Below, one piece after another: positions 45,157 to 55,000 of a DNA stretch of 64,000 nt. Under the pieces are notes generated by a model, which was not told the DNA's origin, did no database searches, and saw only the letters and a list, made by a program, of their open reading frames with translations. Source of the stretch: Flagellimonas meishanensis (GTDB lineage: Bacteria > Bacteroidota > Bacteroidia > Flavobacteriales > Flavobacteriaceae); assembly GCF_019880545.1 (NCBI RefSeq), contig NZ_JAINVW010000003.1, forward strand, positions 1,364,001 through 1,428,000. The letters are read 5' to 3'. Positions within the stretch are counted from its first letter, which is position 1; each line of letters opens with the position of its first letter. The position numbers and the translations under genes were made by a program.

Positions 45157-45239
45157 CAGTGGTTGTTGTATTATGTGATTATCCCCCAATTGGAGAAAAG
45201 CAAAAATACATATATATCTGTTTTGGAAAAAGAATTGAT

Positions 45240-45731
45240 TTAAGAATCCCCCAAAAATGAACTGCCGAAGGCCAAGGGCAGAATATCGGCCACGGAAGTG
45301 CAGGAATAAATGGGTCCTTTTTCGGCTCTCATTATTAGGGTGATCGGGGATTTTTGACGTTGTTCGTATTCTATGATGGACTGTCGGCAATTGCCGCATG
45401 GGGCCGCGGGAACCTCTAAAAGATGTTCTTTTGAGGCAGCACTTATGGCAATGGAAACTATGGCCACGCCGGGATATCTTGCCCCGGCCTGAAACACGGC
45501 CACCCTTTCCGCACAGAGCCCCGAGGGATATGAGGCATTTTCTTGGTTGTTTCCAATAATGATCTGACCATTTTCCAAGAGAAGTGCGGCTCCCACCTGA
45601 AAATTGGAATAGGGAGCATAGGCATCATAACGGGCAGCCTCGGCGGTTTCCAATAATTTTTTTTCATCTTTGGATAGCTCATCGGATGTTTCAAAAATGG
45701 AAAGCTCAAAACCAATCTGCTTCTTTTTCAT
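45240..45731 (-). CDS. cdd: Cytidine deaminase
   Basis: 163 residues. Homotetrameric type: zinc ligands Cys in SGLCAERVAVF and in APCGNCRQSI, catalytic Glu in CAER. It deaminates cytidine/deoxycytidine to uridine/deoxyuridine for salvage. It sits between porV (with a terminator) and pdhA on the same strand. I recall cdd next to porV in other flavobacteria. Confidence 0.92.
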   Translation of the reverse strand: MKKKQIGFELSIFETSDELSKDEKKLLETAEAARYDAYAPYSNFQVGAALLLENGQIIIGNNQENASYPSGLCAERVAVFQAGARYPGVAIVSIAISAASKEHLLEVPAAPCGNCRQSIIEYEQRQKSPITLIMRAEKGPIYSCTSVADILPLAFGSSFLGDS

Positions 45732-45751
45732 AATGTGCCAAGTTACCCATC

Positions 45752-45782
45752 AAAAATAAAAAAACCCGTCCAAGGACAGGTT
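45752..45782 (-). terminator. Terminator of porV
   Basis: AACCCGTCC (45763-45771) and GGACAGGTT (45774-45782) form a 9-bp stem whose single mismatch becomes a U-G wobble on the minus-strand RNA, followed there by a T-rich tract (45752-45762). It lies just past the porV stop. Confidence 0.8.
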
Positions 45783-45802
45783 TTATTCTCAAGGTTTGTT
45801 TT

Positions 45803-46948
45803 TTAGTCGTTCAAATATTCTTCCCCAAAATTAAAGGTAAGCGAAAAACGCAGGGTGTTCTCCAGAGGATTCCTTACTTGGGAGGTTGAGAAGAGATAGG
45901 AAAGGTCTATCTGGGCCGTCTTGAACTTAAACCCGGCTCCAAGGGTGAAAAACTTTCTGGCTCCCTTGTCTTCACTTTCGTTGAAATACCCTCCGCGTAG
46001 CATGAACGCCTCGCGATACTTGTATTCTGCCCCCAAGGCCCATGTGATTTCCTTGAGCTCTTCACTGAAACCATCCGGTGCATCGCCAAAGGATTCGAAC
46101 ACGCCATTAAAGAACGATATATTCTGATATTCATCATTGTCCTCTGCGGTAATCAATCCATCTCCCGTAAAATCCCTAGGTGTCGGGACCAATAATTTGT
46201 TTATTTCGGTATGCACCCCCAACACATTGTCCTGATCGAATATAAAATCAAAACCACCACCCAGCTTTAGGTTAGTAGGCAGGAAGTTCTGCTGGCCGCC
46301 TTCATCATACTGCAAAGATCCCCCAAGATTGGAAATGCTGAACCCGGCCCTCCAACGACCATCATAGTTATTGTATGCGATTTCCCTGGATCTGTAAAAA
46401 CCGGCAATGTCCACTGCAAATGCATTGGCCGCCTGGGAATCCTGTAGTCCATCCTGAAATCTCAAGTTGGAGCTTATGAACCTTCCCCCTACGGCCATGG
46501 AAAAGGTTTGGCTCAATTTTAAGGAGTAGGAACCATCAATGGCAAATTCATTGGGCTTCACCAGGGTGGGTTCTTCATCAATGGTCTGCCTTAGCTCGAT
46601 TTCTCCCAAGCCGAAGTAACGTAGCCCAAAAGCAAATGCACTGCGATCGTTCAGTTTGTTATAGAATGCCGCGTTCAACAGCGAGACATCATTTACAATG
46701 CTTTCCAAATAAGGTGTATAACTTACACCGATCCCAGTTTTTTGGGTGGCAAAGGCATACTTGGCCGGATTCCACTGTTGGGAAAACACATCAAAGGAGG
46801 TGGCAACGCCCATATCTCCCATACCCGATGCCCTTGCATCGGCTGCTATGGTCAAAAAAGGAACGGCGGTTGTAATTACTCTTTCTTGTTGCGCGCTCAG
46901 GTGTGGCAACATACCCCCCAGCGCCACCAATATCAGTAACTTTTTCAT
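45803..46948 (-). CDS. porV: Type IX secretion system outer-membrane protein PorV (LptO)
   Basis: 381 residues, signal peptide 1-20 (LSAQQ). The FadL-like barrel family member starts with TTAVPFLTIAADARASGMGDMGVATSFDVFSQQWNPAKYAF and continues with GIGVSYTPYLESIVNDVSLLNAAFYNK, hallmark PorV sequence. PorV receives cargo from the Sov/SprA channel and carries it to the PorU sortase attachment complex. The gene is divergent from gldJ; no porU lies beside it. The terminator at 45752-45782 ends its transcript. Confidence 0.93.
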   Translation of the reverse strand: MKKLLILVALGGMLPHLSAQQERVITTAVPFLTIAADARASGMGDMGVATSFDVFSQQWNPAKYAFATQKTGIGVSYTPYLESIVNDVSLLNAAFYNKLNDRSAFAFGLRYFGLGEIELRQTIDEEPTLVKPNEFAIDGSYSLKLSQTFSMAVGGRFISSNLRFQDGLQDSQAANAFAVDIAGFYRSREIAYNNYDGRWRAGFSISNLGGSLQYDEGGQQNFLPTNLKLGGGFDFIFDQDNVLGVHTEINKLLVPTPRDFTGDGLITAEDNDEYQNISFFNGVFESFGDAPDGFSEELKEITWALGAEYKYREAFMLRGGYFNESEDKGARKFFTLGAGFKFKTAQIDLSYLFSTSQVRNPLENTLRFSLTFNFGEEYLND

Positions 46949-47330
46949 TCTATTCTTTTAGCGTTTAGTACGTATTGAGGTCCATGTACAGTGCTGGACA
47001 TATTACAAGTAAACGGCTTTTTGTCCGAATTCTTGTAATAAAGGATAGATTTTTTGCTCAAGTTGATTGTCTGGACCATACGCGGCCTTTCTTTTTTCAC
47101 TTTTAACGCATGAAGGACCCGAGATAAATCAAAGCTTTCATACTATTTTCAAATGATTCACGTTACAACAATATGACATTTTCCCTTTGTGGCATTGCCA
47201 AAATAATCGATGGGCACAAAATATTATGGTCAATACATCGTTTAAATGCCAACAAAGGATTATAAAATCAAAACAAATTGAAGTTTCTGAGGGTCCAGAA
47301 CCCTTTTTTTAAAGTACTCAAGCCCAAATT
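46949..47330. other. 382-bp intergenic region between porV and gldJ
   Basis: No gene found. Contains the inverted repeat at 47001-47040 and AT-rich promoter-like DNA for two divergent genes. A short GGGTCC/ACCC stem followed by T (about 47294-47310) near gldJ is too weak to be called a terminator. Confidence 0.6.
47001..47040. promoter_or_regulatory. Symmetric nested inverted repeat between porV and gldJ
   Basis: TATTACAAG (47001-47009) and CTTGTAATA (47032-47040) are exact reverse complements. Inside, CGG and CCG pair, each separated from the outer arm by 4 bp (TAAA, AATT). It is 53-92 bp upstream of the porV ATG and could be a protein-binding operator or an RNA hairpin in the porV leader. 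Confidence 0.45.
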
Positions 47331-48986
47331 ATGAAAAAGCACTTTTTAAAAGTTGTACTTTCCTGCGCCATTGTAATGGGAAGTTTTACTGCATGTAAAA
47401 ATTCCTCTTCATCATCCAAAAACGTTTCCAGAGCCACGGGATGGAAAATAAATGCCAAGGAAGGTGGATTTCAGTACAATTCTGATTTCAAGGAGCAAGA
47501 GACTCCTCCCGGAACGGTATTCATCGAGGGGGGAACCTTTACCAAAGGTAAGGTCCAGGACGATATTATGCACGACTGGAACAATACTCCTACCCAGCAG
47601 CACGTGCAGTCGTTCTATATGGATGAGACCGAGGTGACGAACGTGATGTATTTGGAATATCTGGATTACCTAAAATCCGTGTACCCTCCAGAGAATCCCA
47701 ACTATGCCAATATATATAAAGGTGCCTTACCAGATACCTTGGTATGGAGAAACAGACTGGGCTTCAACGAGACAATGACCAATAATTACCTACGTCACCC
47801 GGCCTATGCGGAATATCCGGTGGTTGGTGTGAACTGGGTCCAAGCTTCGCAATATGCCGAATGGAGGACCGACAGGGTGAACGAGGCGATGTTGGAACGG
47901 GAAGGATTTTTGGCCCAAGACGCAAAATATCAGGTGTTGAACGGTGAAATAGGCGGTACATTTAGCACCGAGGCCTATTTGAACAATCCAGAATCTGTAT
48001 ATGGTGGTGAAATTGATTCACTCCAAGGAAAACAAAAAAGGGACTCCATCAATGTTTTTGCCAAAAGAAGTAGCGGTGTGCTCATGCCAGAATACAGGCT
48101 CCCCACTGAGACCGAATGGGAATATGCTGCGCAAGCGCTTGTTGGTTCAAGGGAATACAACAATTACAGAGGTAGAAAAAAATATCCCTGGGAAGGAGAT
48201 TACACCCGAAATGGACAGCGTGTGGGTAGAGGTGACCAGTTGGCCAACTTTAAACAAGGAAAAGGAGATTATGGTGGAATCGCAGGATGGTCTGACGATG
48301 GTGCGGACATCACGGCAGAGGTGAAATCATATAAACCAAACGATTTTGGTCTTTATGACATGGCCGGTAACGTTAGCGAATGGGTTGCCGATGTTTACCG
48401 TCCCATTGTGGATGATGAGATAAGTGATTTCAATTACTACCGTGGTAACGTGTTCTTGAAGAAGGCCATTGGCGAGGATGGAAAAGTGGAAATCTTGACC
48501 GATAAAATCGTTTATGATACACTGCCCAATGGAAAAATCGTTGCCATAAATCTTCCGGGAGAGATAAAAGAAGTGCCAGTGACCGATGAGGAAACCTATT
48601 TGAGAACCAATTTTGACCATAGCGATAACCGGGGTTACCGCGACGGAGATCCAGGTTCATCAAGATTCTTTGCTAGGTTCAGCGACGAGGCAGAAAATAG
48701 AAAAATGTACGATTCACCAAAGCATAAGGTGGAACGTGACTCAACAGGAAAAATACTCCGCCAGTACGATACCTCCAATTACCGAACGTCCTTGATCAAC
48801 GATGAGGTACGGGTGTACAAGGGTGGATCGTGGAGAGATCGAGCATTTTGGTTAGATCCATCACAACGGAGATACCTTCCGCAATATATGGCAACGGACG
48901 ACATAGGTTTCCGATGCGCCATGTCCAGAGTAGGATCCAAATCCAAAACCAAGAATAAGACCATACGTCACAAAAAAGCTAAATAG
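47331..48986 (+). CDS. gldJ: Gliding motility lipoprotein GldJ
   Basis: 551 residues. Lipobox ends at Cys22 (GSFTACKNSSSSS). The FGE-sulfatase-like domain includes GTVFIEGGTFTKG, FYMDETEVTNVMYLEYLDYL, YRLPTETEWEYAAQA and the C-terminal DEVRVYKGGSWRDRAFWLDPSQRRYLPQYMATDDIGFRC. The catalytic Cys pair of formylglycine-generating enzymes is not present, as in other GldJ/GldK proteins. GldJ is an outer-membrane-linked lipoprotein needed to stabilise the T9SS motor and gliding. Followed by its own terminator and then murF. Confidence 0.94.
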   Translation: MKKHFLKVVLSCAIVMGSFTACKNSSSSSKNVSRATGWKINAKEGGFQYNSDFKEQETPPGTVFIEGGTFTKGKVQDDIMHDWNNTPTQQHVQSFYMDETEVTNVMYLEYLDYLKSVYPPENPNYANIYKGALPDTLVWRNRLGFNETMTNNYLRHPAYAEYPVVGVNWVQASQYAEWRTDRVNEAMLEREGFLAQDAKYQVLNGEIGGTFSTEAYLNNPESVYGGEIDSLQGKQKRDSINVFAKRSSGVLMPEYRLPTETEWEYAAQALVGSREYNNYRGRKKYPWEGDYTRNGQRVGRGDQLANFKQGKGDYGGIAGWSDDGADITAEVKSYKPNDFGLYDMAGNVSEWVADVYRPIVDDEISDFNYYRGNVFLKKAIGEDGKVEILTDKIVYDTLPNGKIVAINLPGEIKEVPVTDEETYLRTNFDHSDNRGYRDGDPGSSRFFARFSDEAENRKMYDSPKHKVERDSTGKILRQYDTSNYRTSLINDEVRVYKGGSWRDRAFWLDPSQRRYLPQYMATDDIGFRCAMSRVGSKSKTKNKTIRHKKAK

Positions 48987-49009
48987 TTTTTTGGTAAAGT
49001 TGTTTATCG

Positions 49010-49038
49010 GCCCTGATTTTTAATCAGGGCTTTTTTTT
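49010..49038 (+). terminator. Terminator of gldJ
   Basis: GCCCTGATT (49010-49018) and AATCAGGGC (49022-49030) are perfect reverse complements with a 3-nt T loop, followed by eight T. It ends 12 bp before the murF ATG. Confidence 0.9.
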
Positions 49039-49049
49039 ATCTTCGATTA

Positions 49050-50345
49050 ATGACATTGGACAAACTTCATGCGCTCTTCTTGGAGCACCCAAACATTTGC
49101 ACGGACAGTCGCAAAATCACAAAGGATTGCCTCTTTTTTGCCTTGAAAGGCCCAAACTTCAATGGGAACGAATTTGCCCAGAGCGCACTTGAAAAAGGTG
49201 CCGCGTACGCCATTATCGACGAAGAAGGGCATAGCGTTTCCGACAGATGCATACTTGTGGATGATGTGCTTGGAACCTTGCAGCAATTGGCCACACATCA
49301 TAGGCATTTTTGTAAGGCCAAGGTAATCTCGCTTACCGGAAGCAATGGCAAGACCACCACCAAGGAACTTATCAGCGCGGTCCTATCCAAAAAATATCGG
49401 ACGGTTTCGACCCATGGCAATCTCAACAACCATATTGGGGTTCCACTGACCTTATTGTCCATTAAAAAGGATACTGAAATCGCCATTGTGGAAATGGGCG
49501 CCAATCACCAAGGCGAAATTGCGTTTTTGAGCAATATAGCCCAACCCGATTTTGGCTACATCACAAACTTTGGCAAAGCGCACTTGGAAGGTTTTGGAGG
49601 GGTTGAGGGTGTAATCAAGGGCAAAAGTGAACTGTATAATTACCTTACCTCCCATGACAAACACACATTTTTGAACGCTGATGACCCAATTCAAGCGGAA
49701 AAATTGTCATCCTATGTAAAAAAGATTGGGTACAGCACCACGGACCACCAATACTACATTATTTCTTTGGTTGAAACCAATCCGCACGTTGTGCTTGAAA
49801 TGGAAGGCACACGGTGCCATACCCAACTTGTGGGCGCGTACAATTTCCCCAATTGTTGTGCCTCCATATTGATGGGCAAATACTTCAACGTGCCCTTGGG
49901 AGATATTAAGGATGCCATCGAATCGTACCGCCCCCAAAACAACCGTTCGCAGGTAATCGAACGTAATGGCCTCACCATCATATTGGATGCCTACAATGCT
50001 AACCCAACGAGTATGAGGGCAGCGTTGGATCATTTCAAAACCATTAAGGTCTCCGATAAGTTTTTGGTCTTGGGGGACATGTTTGAGCTTGGCGAGGACG
50101 CCGCAAAGGAACACCAAGAAATGGCTGATTACTGTCATGCTTCCGGCTTTGAGCAAGTTTTTTTGGCTGGTGAGAATTTCAATCAAGTACGGACCTCCTT
50201 CAAAAAATTCAAAACGTTTGACGCCCTTAAGGATTTTTTGGCCGCCAATCCCATTCAAAAAGGCCATGTTTTGATAAAAGGTTCGCGGGGAATGGCACTT
50301 GAGCGGGTGTTGGACCATATTGGACAATTGAACCCCAAATCATAA
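49050..50345 (+). CDS. murF: UDP-MurNAc-tripeptide--D-alanyl-D-alanine ligase MurF
   Basis: 431 residues. N-terminal domain with TDSRKITKDCLFFALKG (uridine-binding), ATP loop GSNGKTTTKE (97-106), central EMGANHQGEIAFL and C-terminal DAYNANPTSMRAAL with the D-A-Y-N-A-N-P motif of MurF. It adds D-Ala-D-Ala to the peptidoglycan precursor. It follows gldJ's terminator by 12 bp, so it needs its own promoter or partial read-through. A DCC protein follows. Confidence 0.94.
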   Translation: MTLDKLHALFLEHPNICTDSRKITKDCLFFALKGPNFNGNEFAQSALEKGAAYAIIDEEGHSVSDRCILVDDVLGTLQQLATHHRHFCKAKVISLTGSNGKTTTKELISAVLSKKYRTVSTHGNLNNHIGVPLTLLSIKKDTEIAIVEMGANHQGEIAFLSNIAQPDFGYITNFGKAHLEGFGGVEGVIKGKSELYNYLTSHDKHTFLNADDPIQAEKLSSYVKKIGYSTTDHQYYIISLVETNPHVVLEMEGTRCHTQLVGAYNFPNCCASILMGKYFNVPLGDIKDAIESYRPQNNRSQVIERNGLTIILDAYNANPTSMRAALDHFKTIKVSDKFLVLGDMFELGEDAAKEHQEMADYCHASGFEQVFLAGENFNQVRTSFKKFKTFDALKDFLAANPIQKGHVLIKGSRGMALERVLDHIGQLNPKS

Positions 50346-50431
50346 AATTTTCAAAAATCTTAGGATTAAGGCCTTTGTTCCTGAAATGAATGGCGTTCCA
50401 TAACGAACTAAGTTCAATAAACTGTTCAGGA

Positions 50432-50818
50432 ATGGAAAAAAGTATCATAATCTTTGACGGTGAATGCAACCTTTGCAACGGAGTGGTGGCTTGGCTTATC
50501 CGCACCTCGAATTCATCCTTTTTTGATTTTGTTCCATTTCAATCCGCTAGGGGTCAACAAATTTTAGCTTGCAACGGACTTGAAACGGATACGCTGGAAA
50601 CCGTTGTACTTGTGGACGAAAATGGGCTTCATACACTATCAGACGGTTTTTTAAAGATAATTGGAAAAGTGCCAAAATATCAATTGCTTGCAAGGGTGTT
50701 GGGCCTGCCCCCAAGATTTGCAAGAGATGGTTTTTATTCCTTTGTGGCCAAGAATCGGGTGCGTTTGTTTGGGAAATCAGCGTACTGCCGGGTCCATTTG
50801 CAACAGAATTTTGGTTGA
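50432..50818 (+). CDS. Thiol-disulfide oxidoreductase DCC family protein (DUF393)
   Basis: 128 residues from the ATG at 50432 (MEKSIIIFDGECNLCN); the ATG at 50390 would add 14 residues of no family match. The N-terminal D-G-E-C-N-L-C motif with Cys pair names the family; CRVH at the end is typical. Thioredoxin-like fold with unknown partners. 86 bp after murF on the same strand. Confidence 0.85.
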   Translation: MEKSIIIFDGECNLCNGVVAWLIRTSNSSFFDFVPFQSARGQQILACNGLETDTLETVVLVDENGLHTLSDGFLKIIGKVPKYQLLARVLGLPPRFARDGFYSFVAKNRVRLFGKSAYCRVHLQQNFG

Positions 50819-51184
50819 CCCATCCATCGTTTAACCTTTCGGCATTGTCTCATTCCTGAATCCCTTGACCATTTGTCAAAAGATTTTTTTCACTTTATTC
50901 TTTACTCGATTTTTTTTGATTTCATTGTGATTGATTCCTAGGCATTCAACTCCCAACGATAACTATTAGAACCACAGGTTTCCCCATACTTTCTGTTATA
51001 TGGGCGATGTGGTGTACTTCTGAGCATGCCCCTTTCCAATGGCCAAACGGGCTTGGTTATCCCTACAAAAATGATGGAATAAGTAAAGTAACCCGAAGAA
51101 ACTTAACGTAAATCCTTATCGGAAAAAACCATAACTCACTGATATTGTTGTAACTAGAAATACGAAAGTTTACAACCCAACCAG
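50819..51184. other. 366-bp intergenic region before the HTH gene
   Basis: I see no gene, RNA gene or strong promoter box. The DNA is AT-rich with short T tracts (about 50883-50890 and 50912-50919). The frame of the HTH gene has a TAG stop 24 bp upstream of its ATG, so there is no longer N-terminus hidden here. Confidence 0.5.
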
Positions 51185-51634
51185 ATGAGAAAACTATTTT
51201 CTACATTTTTTCCCATCAAGAGAGTATCCTCTAACGAGGAGAACGACTTCATGACGGTCAAATACGTCAAGTCCGGTTTAACCCAGGATGAGGCCTTGGA
51301 GATTAAACAAAAGATTGTTTTGGCCCTTGAAGAAGACAAGCTTTTTAAGGATGGGTCCATTGGACTCAATGAGCTTTCCGAGCACATAGACAAGGATCGA
51401 TACAAAGTATCCCAGGTGCTAAACGAGTATCTGCAAAAGAACTTCTACGCCTTATTGAATCATTACCGGGTAAAGGAAGCACAGGATTTGTTGCTTACCC
51501 AGCCCATGCTGAGTGTAAAAGCTGTGATGTATGAAGTAGGCTTCAACAGCAAAACAAGCTTTTATGGCGCCTTTAAGAAAGAGACGGGTCTAAACCCAAA
51601 TGACTATCGAAATCTGGTAATGTATACCTCCTGA
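51185..51634 (+). CDS. Stand-alone AraC-type helix-turn-helix protein
   Basis: 149 residues. After a short basic start, residues 27-50 (KYVKSGLTQDEALEIKQKIV) match the linker that usually follows the transmembrane part of flavobacterial 7TM-AraC regulators, and residues 55-145 form the two HTH motifs (LSEHIDKDRYKVSQVLNEYLQKNFYALLNHYRVKEAQ; VKAVMYEVGFNSKTSFYGAFKKETGLNP). No sensor or membrane domain is present. It is probably a DNA-binding regulator of the SusC operon that starts 415 bp downstream, but its signal is not evident. Confidence 0.8.
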   Translation: MRKLFSTFFPIKRVSSNEENDFMTVKYVKSGLTQDEALEIKQKIVLALEEDKLFKDGSIGLNELSEHIDKDRYKVSQVLNEYLQKNFYALLNHYRVKEAQDLLLTQPMLSVKAVMYEVGFNSKTSFYGAFKKETGLNPNDYRNLVMYTS

Positions 51635-52049
51635 TAACCACCGTTTCAGAATTTCTACTAGCTACTACGCACACATTTTTTGTCCTAATCATTCAAAATC
51701 AATGCTTTTAATTCCCAAATCCAATGGAAGAATCAGTATTTAGGATTATCCAAGCACTATTGTTTCAGATAAAAAAATGTTAAAAACAGTTCGTCCCGTT
51801 TGGCTTGGATTTTAAAGAAGTCCGTCCCGTTTTAGAAGTACCCCATTTTCTTCAGGTTGCGGTTGTTTTGTTACTGCAATTGTAAAGGTAAGGCGGTGAG
51901 AGGCCTTACTACCTTAATAAATAGAGACTTTCCATTAAGTTTTGTTTTCGTACTAGGGAGTATTATTTGAATTAGCTATCAAACACCTTCTCCCGCCTGC
52001 CTTTCTCAGTTGCGCTAACTCATTAATTACTAACAAAACTTTTAACTCT
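51635..52049. other. 415-bp region upstream of the SusC gene
   Basis: Non-coding. Holds the direct-repeat pair at 51788-51832 and an imperfect hairpin around 51885-51913 (AGGT-AAGGC / GCCTT-act-ACCT, 3-nt bulge). No perfect TAnnTTTG box was found. It is probably promoter plus a long 5' leader. Confidence 0.5.
51788..51832. promoter_or_regulatory. Probable tandem operator upstream of SusC: two 14-bp repeats 31 bp apart
   Basis: AGTTCGTCCCGTTT at 51788-51801 and AGTCCGTCCCGTTT at 51819-51832 differ at one base. The 31-bp period is close to three helical turns, so both face the same side of the DNA. They lie between the AraC-type gene and the SusC gene, about 220-260 bp before the SusC start. 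Confidence 0.55.
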
Positions 52050-55000
52050 ATGAAAGTAAAAAAACTGTTTGGGACACTGGTCTTTGTGTTGTTGTGCATG
52101 GCAACGGCACGGTCTCAAGAAAAAACAATTACGGGAACCATCATTGATCAAGCAGGGATTCCACTCCCAGGGGTCAATATTTTGGTTGAAGGCACTACCA
52201 ATGGTACCCAATCCGATTTTGATGGTAACTATGCCATAACCGCCAGTGTTGGACAAACGTTGGTATATACGTACATCGGCCAAAGACCTGAAAGTCGGTT
52301 GGTGGGAGCACAAGATGTTATAAACATTCAAATGGATGAGGACACACAAGCCTTGGAAGAGGTTGTGGTGACAGCTCTTGGTATCCGTAGGGAGAAACAG
52401 GCCCTGGGATATGCGGTTGCCGAAGTGGGTTCGGACCAGATTGAGCAAAGAGCCGAAGGGGATATTGGACGTGTGCTGTTGGGAAAAGCCTCTGGTGTGA
52501 ATATCACCCAACAGAGCGGTTTGTCCGGATCTGGTACCAACATTGTCATCCGGGGCTTCAACTCATTCAGTCAAAGCAACCAACCGTTGTTTATAGTTGA
52601 TGGGGTTCCTTTTAATGCAGATACCAATCCTTCCGGCCGGCAAGGCTCCCGTCAAGATTTTATCAACGGGAACAATGGCTCCAGTCGATTTTTGGACTTA
52701 GATCCCAATAGCATTGAGAGCGTGAACGTTTTGAAAGGTCTTGCAGCCGCAACACTTTATGGTTCCTTGGGACGTAACGGGGTTATCCTTATCACAACCA
52801 AAGCAGGTAAAGGAGGACAAGGAGCAAAAAAGACCGAGGTAACGGTAAGTTCCTCTTTCTTCTTTAATGAAATTGCATCCACCCCAAATTATCAAGACCA
52901 ATTTGGAAATGGTTTCGACCAATCTTTCGGCTGGTTCTTCAGTAACTGGGGGCCCAGTTTTGATCGTGGTGGAATTTCCGGTTGGGGCAATAGTGCTGCT
53001 TTTGATGCCAATGGTACCCTACCTCACCCCTATTCCATTTCCGCAGCTGGACAACAGGCTTTTCCAGAATTTGCAAACGCCAGATACGAATGGAGGCCCT
53101 ATGACAGTTTTGAGAATTTCTTCAGAACAGGAACAGTATCCAACTTATCTGTCAATGTTAGTGGCGCTTCAGACGATGGCAAAGTATCCTATAATGCCAA
53201 CTACGGCCATTTGAAGGATGAAGGATTCACCCCCGGTAACAGTCTGGGAAGAAATAACCTTGGTATTGGTGGTCGAGCACAGCTATCAAACAAATTTACC
53301 GTTACAGGTGCTTTGAACTATGCCAGGACCAAATTTATCTCACCTCCAGTGGCATTGAGCCAAGGTAATGGCGCAACTGGTTCTGGATCTTCTGTGTTTG
53401 GGGATCTATTCTTTACCCCTAGGAGTATCGATGTGGTAGGATTGCCGTTCCAAAGTCCCATTGACGGTAGCAGTATTTACTACAGAAATGGGAACGACAT
53501 TCAACACCCCCTGTGGACAGCCAATAATGCCGGAACAAGACAAGAGACCAACCGTGTTTTTGGAAACTTAGGACTACAATACGACATTAACGACAACTTG
53601 AATATCATCTACAGGGCCGGTATCGATGTTTATAGTGAGAACAATGTAAACTTCCAGAACAAGGGAGGAATAAACGGAAATGTACCCCAACCTAGACTAT
53701 CAAGTGGTATCTATGAGACTTGGAACAATACAAATACCATTTGGGACCACAATTTCGCGTTAAACGGTGATTACGACATTACTGAGAAGATTGGCACAAC
53801 ATTTAACCTAGGGGTCAATGGAAGAAGGGAAATATTTGATCAAAGCGGTGTTGCCAGTGATGCACAACAAGTATTCGGCGTATTGCGCCATTTCAACTTC
53901 TTGAACCAAAACGAGATACAGCAATCATCCGAGCGTAACTTGGTAGGATTCTATGGTCAGGTTGAATTTGACTACGACAACTATGTTTTCCTTACACTTG
54001 CCGGTAGGAACGATTGGGCTTCCAACCTTTCCAAGGCCAACAGGTCGCTGTTTTATCCAAGTGCAAGTATCTCATTTGTTCCCACAACGGCAATTGATGG
54101 CCTAAAGAGCGAGAATGTTTTGAACTACCTAAAGATTCGCGCAGGTTATGGAACATCAGCAGGTTTTCCTGATCTAAATTCCGATAACTACCCCGTAGCC
54201 AATCGATTGATTCTGGACACGCAGGATTTTCAAGATCCAACAGGAACCAATATTGTATCCAATACAAGCCCACTGACCTTGGGCAACCCGGATCTTAAAC
54301 CAGAGCGGGTCGATGAACTTGAAATTGGTGTGGAATCCAGATGGTGGGACGGAAGGATTACATTTGATGCGTCCGTGTTCCAACGTAATACAACGGATCT
54401 TATCGTAACGCAACCCTTGGACCCTTCTTCAGGATTCTTTAGGACGAATACCAATGTTGGTGAAATCCAAGGAGAAGGTATCGAGTTGGACTTAGGCCTT
54501 AATATATTCAGGCCTAAGAGCGAAGGTGGGTTCAACTGGCAAACCAACATCAACTTTACGGCCACTGAAACCGAAGTCACAGACCTTGGTGCCGACACTG
54601 ACCTTATTGTCTATTCAGGTTTTGGGAACTTGGGGAACGCCGCTATTGAAGGCCAACCACTAGGTGTCATTTATGGAACTCGAATTCTAAGGGACAGTAA
54701 TGGAGAGTTTGTGATAAATGCCATAGGTGACTTTGTACAAGATCCACAAGATGGGGTAATCGGAGATCCAAACCCAGATTGGGTCGGCAATATGATCAAC
54801 AGTTTTTCCTATAAAAACTTCAATTTCGGTTTCCAGTTGAGCTATACCAGCGGTGGCAATATCTACTCCAGTACAATCTCCACCTTGCTTGGTAGAGGTC
54901 TTATTGTAGAAACCTTGGATAGGGAGAACACCTTTGTGCTTCCAGGAGTACAACAGAGTGATGGGCGCGTGAACGATGTCCAAATAAACAATTCTGACTA

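Noticed and set aside
47294-47312. GGGTCC..ACCC followed by T as a terminator or attenuator before gldJ
   Set aside because: Only a 4-bp stem; it is not stable enough to call.
51885-51913. Bulged hairpin in the SusC leader as a riboswitch or attenuator
   Set aside because: Short imperfect stem with no known riboswitch pattern; noted only as part of the leader region.
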